A stretch of 64,000 bases of DNA from Streptomyces cinnamoneus (GTDB lineage Bacteria > Actinomycetota > Actinomycetes > Streptomycetales > Streptomycetaceae), in the NCBI RefSeq assembly GCF_014650495.1, contig NZ_BMVB01000008.1, positions 124,001-188,000 of the forward strand. The letters run 5' to 3'. Shown here piece after piece: positions 59,349 through 64,000 of this stretch. The position numbers and the translations under genes were made by a program. The notes under the pieces were generated by a model. It searched no databases. It was given only the letters and a program-made list of their open reading frames with translations, and was not told the DNA's origin. Every line of letters starts with the position of its first letter. Position 1 is the stretch's first letter.

Positions 59349-60308
59349 TCAGGCCAACGCGGCCAGCAGAGTCTTGAGTTCGTCCATCGCGGCCTGCGGG
59401 CCGTGGGCGTTGCAGACGCCGGTGACGTTCAGGACGATCTCGTCCACGCCGGCCTCCTCGTACGCCGTGAGCTGTCCAGCCAGCTCGTCCCGGTCCCCGA
59501 AGAGGAACGACCCGCCGGCGACGAGCGCCTCGGCGTTGGCCTTCTCGTCCGTCCCGGTGACGTCGATCCCGGACCTGCGGAGCATGTCGATGTAGTGCGG
59601 GCCCTTCATGTGCGCGCCGTTGCTGGCCAGGGCCAGTTCGGCGGCGTTGCGGCCGGGGCGGGCGAGGGCCAGCGGCACCATGGCCGTCAGTCGGGGCCGT
59701 GTGCGGCCCGCCGCCTCGGCGCCCTCCGTCATCGCCGGGACGACGGTGTCCCGCAGGTAGGCGGCCGGCGTCAGCCAGGTGATGGCCCGGTCGGCCACCT
59801 CACCGGCGAGCCGGGCCATGCCCGGCCGCAGCACCCCGAGTCCCACCTCGACCTTGGGCGCCGGGAACGGCGGCAGGGTCATGTGGCCGGAGAAGTACTC
59901 ACCTTGGGACTCGACCGTCTTCCCGTCGAGCAGTCCGCGCACCGCCGTGAGGTACTCCCGGGCCAGCGTCAGGGGGCTGCGGTACGGCGTGCCCAGCAGG
60001 CTCTGCTGGAAGGGCCGTGCCCCCGGACCGAAGCCCGCGACCACCGGGTGTCCGGTGGTGAGGGCCACCGAGCGGGCCTGGAGGGCCGCCTCGTAGGGGT
60101 GCCGCAGCGGCATGAGCGTGACGCCCAGTCCGACCGGCACCCGGAAGCCGGCGCCGGCGGCGTAGGCGAAGCCCTGGTGCGGCTCGACCATGAGCGCCTG
60201 ACCCTGCCACAGCCGCTCGGCGTGGGTCCAGTGCACCATCGCCGCGTACGGCAGGACCTGCTCCGGCCGACGGGGCAGAAAGGGCATAAGGACTGAGTAG
60301 GCGGTCAT
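59349..60308 (-). CDS. LLM-class (F420/flavin-dependent) oxidoreductase
   Basis: 319 residues from ATG 60308 (MTAYSVLMPFLPRRPEQVLPYAAMVHWTHAERLWQGQALM region); ATG 60344 is an alternative. Luciferase-like TIM barrel: GVTLMPLRHPYEAALQARSVALTTGHPVVAGFGPG, YFSGHMTLPPFPAPKVEVGLGVLRPGMARLAGEVADRAITWLTP, FLFGDRDELAGQLTAYEEAGVDEIVLNVTGV. First gene of the RiPP operon. Enzymes of this class can reduce Dha/Dhb to D-residues in lanthipeptides (F420H2-dependent), which would fit LanKC in the same operon; a role in the Thr oxidation is the alternative. A 122-bp gap without a visible feature follows before the recognition-protein gene. Confidence 0.85.
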   Translation of the reverse strand: MTAYSVLMPFLPRRPEQVLPYAAMVHWTHAERLWQGQALMVEPHQGFAYAAGAGFRVPVGLGVTLMPLRHPYEAALQARSVALTTGHPVVAGFGPGARPFQQSLLGTPYRSPLTLAREYLTAVRGLLDGKTVESQGEYFSGHMTLPPFPAPKVEVGLGVLRPGMARLAGEVADRAITWLTPAAYLRDTVVPAMTEGAEAAGRTRPRLTAMVPLALARPGRNAAELALASNGAHMKGPHYIDMLRRSGIDVTGTDEKANAEALVAGGSFLFGDRDELAGQLTAYEEAGVDEIVLNVTGVCNAHGPQAAMDELKTLLAALA

Positions 60309-60371
60309 CGGTTGAAATCCGTTCTGGTGTGGCGATGACTCCATCCTGCTGCCCGGGCAAGTCCTGCCACT

Positions 60372-60411
60372 ACCCCCTGACCTGGGGGTTTGTTCCCCCT
60401 CGATCGGGGGG
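60372..60411. promoter_or_regulatory. Two tandem palindromes, candidate operators in the divergent promoter region
   Basis: ACCCCC-TGACCT-GGGGGT (60372-60389) and CCCCC-TCGATC-GGGGG (60395-60410). Same arm/spacer geometry, centres 22 bp apart (about two helical turns), located between the RiPP operon start and the first response regulator gene. A CCTCC/GGAGG repeat lies at 60432-60445. Likely regulator sites; the binding protein is not shown. Confidence 0.5.
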
Positions 60412-60530
60412 TCGGTTACATGGAGCCCCACCCTCCGGGGGGAGGTAGAGGAGGATGAGCGTCCGCTACTCTCGCTCCCACCACGCCGACGTGGGAGATG
60501 TGCGTGATCACAAGCGAGGGGGATCGCAGC

Positions 60531-61340
60531 GTGATAAGGACCGCGATAATCGATGACGAGGTGCTCTTCCGCGCCTGCCTGCGGGCCGTGCTGGAGACGG
60601 ACGAGACACTGAGCGTCGTGGCGGAGGGCGGGAGCGGCCAGGCGCTCGCCCGCATGGCGGCGGCACGTCCCGCCGTGGTTCTCCTGAGCGCCGGACCGTC
60701 GGGGGAGACCGACGGCCTGGCCCTGATCCAACGCCTGCGGGACCTGGCGCCCGCGCCCAAGGTGCTCCTCCTCACGCCCGTGCCCGTCTCTGCCGACCAC
60801 AGGGCGCGCGTACTGGCAGCAGGGGCGGCCGGTTGCCTGGGCAGGGGGAGTGGTCCGCAGGAACTGCTGCACGCGGTGCGCGCATTGGCGTGCGCCGGGG
60901 TGGAACCGGAAGCGTGCACGGCGGCGTCAGGTCTTGCGCAGGCATCGGGTCTTGCGGGGGCATCAGGTCTCGCACAGGCATCAGGTCTCGCACAGGCATC
61001 GGGTGTCGCGGCGGCAGGTGTCGTACGGACCGGGTCCTCCTCGTCCTCCTCCATGACCGAGGTGACGGGCGGGGCTCAGGTGCCGTGCGAGGCCGTATGC
61101 CCACGACTTGCCTCTCTCACACCACGGGAGCGGGAAGTTCTGGTGCTGCTGGCGGACGGGATGTCCAACCGGGAGATCGCCGACCACCTGGTGATCAGCG
61201 CGGAGACGGTGAAGAACCACGTGGGTGGAGTCCTCACCAAGCTGGGCGCCGACAACCGCGTGCGCGCGGCCGCGATCGCCTGGCAGGCGGGCCTCACCGG
61301 GGCGGGCGCGACGCCCGCGCCGGCCCTTGCGGCCGCCTAG
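60531..61340 (+). CDS. LuxR-family response regulator with atypical receiver domain
   Basis: 269 residues from GTG with GGGGGA upstream. REC domain ~1-125: acidic pair D8-D9 present, but the phosphoacceptor position reads VVLLSAGPSGETDG, i.e. Ser53 instead of Asp. A repetitive ASGLAQ linker (~132-161) and Ser-rich stretch lead to a LuxR HTH (~200-265; LTPREREVLVLLADGMSNREIADHLVISAETVKNHVGGVLTKLGADNRVRAAA). So probably phosphorylation-independent. Divergent from the RiPP operon and hence a good candidate for its regulator. Confidence 0.88.
   Translation: MIRTAIIDDEVLFRACLRAVLETDETLSVVAEGGSGQALARMAAARPAVVLLSAGPSGETDGLALIQRLRDLAPAPKVLLLTPVPVSADHRARVLAAGAAGCLGRGSGPQELLHAVRALACAGVEPEACTAASGLAQASGLAGASGLAQASGLAQASGVAAAGVVRTGSSSSSSMTEVTGGAQVPCEAVCPRLASLTPREREVLVLLADGMSNREIADHLVISAETVKNHVGGVLTKLGADNRVRAAAIAWQAGLTGAGATPAPALAAA
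60924..61013 (+). repeat. 18-bp tandem repeat in the regulator linker
   Basis: Five in-frame 18-bp units (for example GCATCAGGTCTCGCACAG) encoding ASGLAQ with small variation. Lies exactly in the linker between REC and HTH; copy number could change linker length. Confidence 0.85.
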
Positions 61341-61451
61341 CGTCAGGGCATGAAGACCTGGCATTCGCAGGCTCCTTGGCCGAGGAGTCATGCAAAGTGA
61401 TGGTAAAGTTCGATTGACTTCGACCAATCAAAGGCACGCTCGGGGGAGCCT

Positions 61452-62135
61452 GTGATACGGGTAATTGTCATCAGTGATGAGGCTTTGGTGCGTTCGGGGC
61501 TTCGGGAGATCCTTCAGGGGGAACCCGGCATGGAGGTCCCGGTGGTCTGCGACGGCCTGGGCGCGGTCGAGGCGGTGGAGCGCCACCGGCCGGACGTCGT
61601 CCTGCTGGACCTCCAACTCTTCGCCCCCGACGGCCCCGACGGCCCGGCCGTCCTGGGGGCCATCCGCTCCCTCGACCACCCGCCGGCCGTCGCGACCCTG
61701 ACCGCGGGCGCCGAACGCCACCAGATCAACGCCGTGCTCGGCGCGGGCGCGGCCGCGTACCTCGTCAAGGACATCACGACGTCCGAACTCGTGCACGCCG
61801 TATGCCTGCTGGCGTCGGGAGGCTTCATCCTCTCCCGCACGGCGGCGGCGGTGATGCACGACGACAGCCCGTGGACGACCCCGGCGGCACCCCCTGTCCC
61901 CGCCCCCGCCCGGGCCACCCGCCCGGTGGCCCCGCGCCTGACGGGCCGCGAACAGGAGGTCCTCGCCCTGCTGGCGGCCGGCATGTCGAACACGGAGATC
62001 AGCCGCATGCTGATGCTCAGCACGAACACGGTGAAGGACCACGTCAAGGCGTCCTACGCCAAGCTGGGCGTCAACAACCGCGTCCAGGCGGCGGTGATGG
62101 CCAGCGCAGCGGGGCTGGCGGCGGCGATGGCGTGA
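61452..62135 (+). CDS. LuxR-family response regulator
   Basis: 227 residues from GTG. Canonical REC: D9, phosphoacceptor D53 in DVVLLDLQLFAPDG, Thr in ATLTAGAE, Lys in AAYLVKDI. LuxR HTH at ~160-220 (LTGREQEVLALLAAGMSNTEISRMLMLSTNTVKDHVKASYAKLGVNNRVQ). No partner histidine kinase in the window. The 111-bp upstream region is AT-richer than its surroundings and holds GATTG-N8-CAATC (61412-61429). Probably works with the preceding atypical regulator. Confidence 0.9.
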   Translation: MIRVIVISDEALVRSGLREILQGEPGMEVPVVCDGLGAVEAVERHRPDVVLLDLQLFAPDGPDGPAVLGAIRSLDHPPAVATLTAGAERHQINAVLGAGAAAYLVKDITTSELVHAVCLLASGGFILSRTAAAVMHDDSPWTTPAAPPVPAPARATRPVAPRLTGREQEVLALLAAGMSNTEISRMLMLSTNTVKDHVKASYAKLGVNNRVQAAVMASAAGLAAAMA

Positions 62136-62227
62136 TCCCGCCGTTCGCAGCGTGACCCCATACCGACCGATCGTTTCCGCTCGGCCCCCGCTCGTTCCCG
62201 GCAACGCGGTCTGGCCGGGCGGGTGAT

Positions 62228-62803
62228 GTGTCGGTCACGATGGACGGCATGGGGAGCCCCAGGCAGCGAGCGCAGAGGTTCGTCGAGGCCGAGGACGATC
62301 CGCGGGAGGGCGGGGCGCCCCCGGAGGGGGAGCGGGCCACGCTCGTCGGGTTCCTGCGGTGTCAGCGCCTGACGCTGGAGTTGAAGTGTGCCGGCCTCGG
62401 CACCGACGAGCTCGCACGGCGGTCCGTCGAGCCGTCGACGATGTCGCTGCTGGGGCTGGTGCGGCACATGGCCGAGGTGGAGCGGATCTGGTTCCGGCGG
62501 CGGCTGTCCCGGCAGGACGTGCCGCCGCTGTTCCGTTCCGACAACGACCCCGACGGCGACTTCGACGGCGCGGTGCCCGACCCCCAGGTCGTCGCCGAGG
62601 CGTGGCAGGCGTGGCGGGACGAAGTCGCCTTCAGCGACCGGTTCGTCGCCGCGGCGCCCACCCTCGACGTCACCTGTCAGGACCCCTGGCACGGGCAGGT
62701 CTCCCTGCGCGAGGTGCTGGTGCACATGGTCGAGGAGTACGCCCGTCACAACGGCCACGCCGACCTGCTGCGCGAACGGATCGACGGACGCGTGGGGATG
62801 TAG
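62228..62803 (+). CDS. DinB/DUF664 family protein
   Basis: 191 residues. Four-helix DinB-type: TLVGFLRCQRLTLELKCAGLGTDELARRSVEPSTMSLLGLVRHMAEVERIWFRRRL and REVLVHMVEEYARHNGHADLLRERIDGRVG, with His residues (RHMAEVE, HMVEEYARHNGHAD) placed for a metal site as in thiol-dependent (mycothiol/bacillithiol) transferases. GTG 62228 has GCGGG upstream; ATG 62240 is an alternative start. Not linked to the RiPP operon by strand or spacing. Confidence 0.85.
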   Translation: MSVTMDGMGSPRQRAQRFVEAEDDPREGGAPPEGERATLVGFLRCQRLTLELKCAGLGTDELARRSVEPSTMSLLGLVRHMAEVERIWFRRRLSRQDVPPLFRSDNDPDGDFDGAVPDPQVVAEAWQAWRDEVAFSDRFVAAAPTLDVTCQDPWHGQVSLREVLVHMVEEYARHNGHADLLRERIDGRVGM

Positions 62804-62882
62804 GTGCGCGGCGGCGCGCACCCCGGCCCGGACGTGGGAACGGGGTGGCGTCCGCCGCGTGCCGTGTGCCTTACTGCGGACC

Positions 62883-63359
62883 ATGACTGCTGTGCAGAAG
62901 CCGGTCCTGGCCGTCGGTGACGGCGACGCCGACCTCACCGCGCGCCTGGAGAACGAACTCGACGCCTTCAACGAAGCCGCCACCGGCCACGCCGCACACG
63001 GCGAGCTGTCCGTGCGGGCCACCGACGAGGACGGTGAGCTGATCGGCGGCCTCACCGCCTGGACCTGGGGCGGCCTGTGCGGCATCGAGCTGCTCTGGGT
63101 GCGCGAGTCCAGCCGCACCGACGGCTGGGGCGCCAAGCTGCTGCGGGCGGCCGAAGCGGAGGCCGCGCGCCGCGGCTGCGACCGGGTGATGGTCTCCTCG
63201 TACACCTTCCAGGCCCCGGGCTTCTACCGGCGCCACGGCTACGCCGAGGTCGGCCGCGTCCCGGGCGTACCGGGCGGTCATGCGGACGTGTACCTGTTCA
63301 AGTCGCTTGACCGTACGCCCGTAGCGGCGCCCTGCCCGGACGGCCCCGACGCGGCCTAG
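62883..63359 (+). CDS. GNAT family N-acetyltransferase
   Basis: 158 residues. GNAT fold: ELIGGLTAWTWGGLCGIELLWVRESSRTDGWGAKLLRAAEAEAARRGCDRVMVSSYTFQAPGFYRRHGYAEVGR region, with the acetyl-CoA loop RTDGWGAKLL and FYRRHGY motif B. Substrate unknown. Start ATG at 62883 chosen. Stop TAG is part of the TAGGGT box that precedes the next gene. Confidence 0.88.
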   Translation: MTAVQKPVLAVGDGDADLTARLENELDAFNEAATGHAAHGELSVRATDEDGELIGGLTAWTWGGLCGIELLWVRESSRTDGWGAKLLRAAEAEAARRGCDRVMVSSYTFQAPGFYRRHGYAEVGRVPGVPGGHADVYLFKSLDRTPVAAPCPDGPDAA

Positions 63360-63368
63360 GGTGGCGCG

Positions 63369-63950
63369 GTGACCTCCCTCCCGCCGTCGCGGCGACGCTT
63401 CCTGACCGTCACGGCGGCCGCGGCCGGGGCCGCCGCTCCGCTGCCGTTCGCGCCCGCCGCGCCCGCCGCGAGCGCCGGCACCGGCTGGTCCGAGGACTGG
63501 CCGCCGCAGCTGCGGGCGGCGGTCCGGCGGGCGATGCCCGTCGCCGTCGAGTACGCCCGGTCGTCGGTGAAGTGGCCCTTCGGCGCCGTGCTCGTCGACG
63601 CGGCCACCGGTGCCGTGGGGCCCGGGGCCGGCAACACCACCGAGAGCGGTGACCCCACGGGTCACGCGGAGACGAACCTCGTGCGCCTGGCCGCAGCGGA
63701 CGGCATCGCCCTGGCCGGGCACGTGGTGGTCACCACCGCCGAGCCCTGCGCGATGTGTGCCGGCGCCCTGCTGTGGGGCGGAGCCCGCGGCATCGCGTAC
63801 GGCACGTCGGTCGCCAAGCTCATCGCCTGGGGGATGCCGCAGATCGACGTATCCGTCGACGAACTCGTGCGCAGGACGCGCGGGCTGCCGCACCCGGCGC
63901 TGGCCCGCGACGTGCGGGCCGGGCTCACCGATCCCCTCTACCGGACATAG
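63369..63950 (+). CDS. Tat-exported cytidine/nucleoside deaminase-like protein
   Basis: 193 residues. N-terminal twin-arginine signal (SRRRFLTVTAAAAGAAAPLPFAPAAPAASA, cleavage expected near residue 36). CDA/CMP deaminase zinc site: GHAETNL (HAE) and TTAEPCAMCAGALLWGG (PCxxC). Deaminases are normally cytoplasmic; an exported one would act on extracellular nucleosides or bases. GTG start without SD; TAGGGT (63357-63362) ends 6 nt before it, so the mRNA is probably leaderless. Confidence 0.88.
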   Translation: MTSLPPSRRRFLTVTAAAAGAAAPLPFAPAAPAASAGTGWSEDWPPQLRAAVRRAMPVAVEYARSSVKWPFGAVLVDAATGAVGPGAGNTTESGDPTGHAETNLVRLAAADGIALAGHVVVTTAEPCAMCAGALLWGGARGIAYGTSVAKLIAWGMPQIDVSVDELVRRTRGLPHPALARDVRAGLTDPLYRT

Positions 63951-63990
63951 GGGAGAATGTTCTCCGCTTTCCCTATGTACCAGGAGATTC

Positions 63991-64000
63991 ATGTACAAGC
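63991..64000 (+). CDS. Start of a gene cut by the window end
   Basis: AGGAG with 4-nt spacing precedes ATG (MYK...). Only three codons are visible, so the product is unknown. The preceding 40 bp contain no other signal. Confidence 0.4.

Noticed and set aside
60455..60556. 33-codon ORF (MSVRYSRSHHADVGD...) between the palindromes and the first regulator
   Set aside because: GGAGG touches the ATG with no spacing, no conserved feature, and it is out of frame with the regulator; more likely part of the 5' leader.

Overview
The window is a high-GC actinobacterial chromosome segment, almost certainly Streptomyces. The conserved order rne-rplU-rpmA-obg-proB-proA-nadD-(LCP)-rsfS-leuS-comEA-comEC-holA-rpsT-lepA-hemW-hrcA-dnaJ2-rsmE is the usual Streptomyces housekeeping arrangement. 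Start codons are often GTG, and several genes have a -10 box 6-8 nt before the start codon, as expected for leaderless Streptomyces mRNAs.

Region 1 (1-16340) holds translation, ribosome assembly and cell-wall genes: the Lys/Ala-rich tail of RNase E, L21, L27, Obg, a membrane glycerophosphotransferase-like enzyme, proline biosynthesis (ProB, ProA), a paralogous pair of single-span proteins, an M48 protease, NadD, an LCP-type wall protein, RsfS and a histidine phosphatase that appears to start with CTG. Two identical tRNA-Ala(GGC) genes (15909 and 16492) flank a tiny zinc-ribbon-like protein.

Region 2 (16600-43042) holds a NuoF/ferredoxin fusion with a membrane cytochrome-like partner, leuS behind a Leu-codon leader peptide and attenuator, DegV, ComEA/ComEC, HolA, S20, LepA, an acyl-CoA synthetase, an anti-sigma/PP2C phosphatase, HemW, DUF3097, an MBL hydrolase, hrcA with a CIRCE operator, dnaJ2, a nitronate monooxygenase-like enzyme and RsmE.

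Region 3 (43108-60308) is the accessory highlight: about 19 tightly packed minus-strand genes forming one RiPP biosynthetic cluster. It contains a complete daptide-like set (four short precursors that share a leader block and all end in Thr, an Fe-ADH-family dehydrogenase, a PLP aminotransferase, an N-methyltransferase, a candidate recognition protein, an intramembrane M50 protease and an ABC exporter). Fused to it are a class III lanthionine synthetase (LanKC), an LLM-class (F420/flavin) oxidoreductase, a family-2 glycosyltransferase and all four dTDP-L-rhamnose genes (rmlA, B, D, C). None of the four precursors contains Cys, so LanKC cannot make lanthionine from them. The most economical model is Ser/Thr dehydration, possible reduction to D-residues, C-terminal Thr conversion to a dimethylated diamine, and rhamnosylation: a hybrid 'dehydrated glyco-daptide'.

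Region 4 (60309-64000) starts with a divergent promoter region carrying two spaced GC palindromes, followed by two LuxR-type response regulators (one lacks the phosphoacceptor Asp), then a DinB-like protein, a GNAT acetyltransferase, a Tat-exported deaminase and the first codons of another gene.
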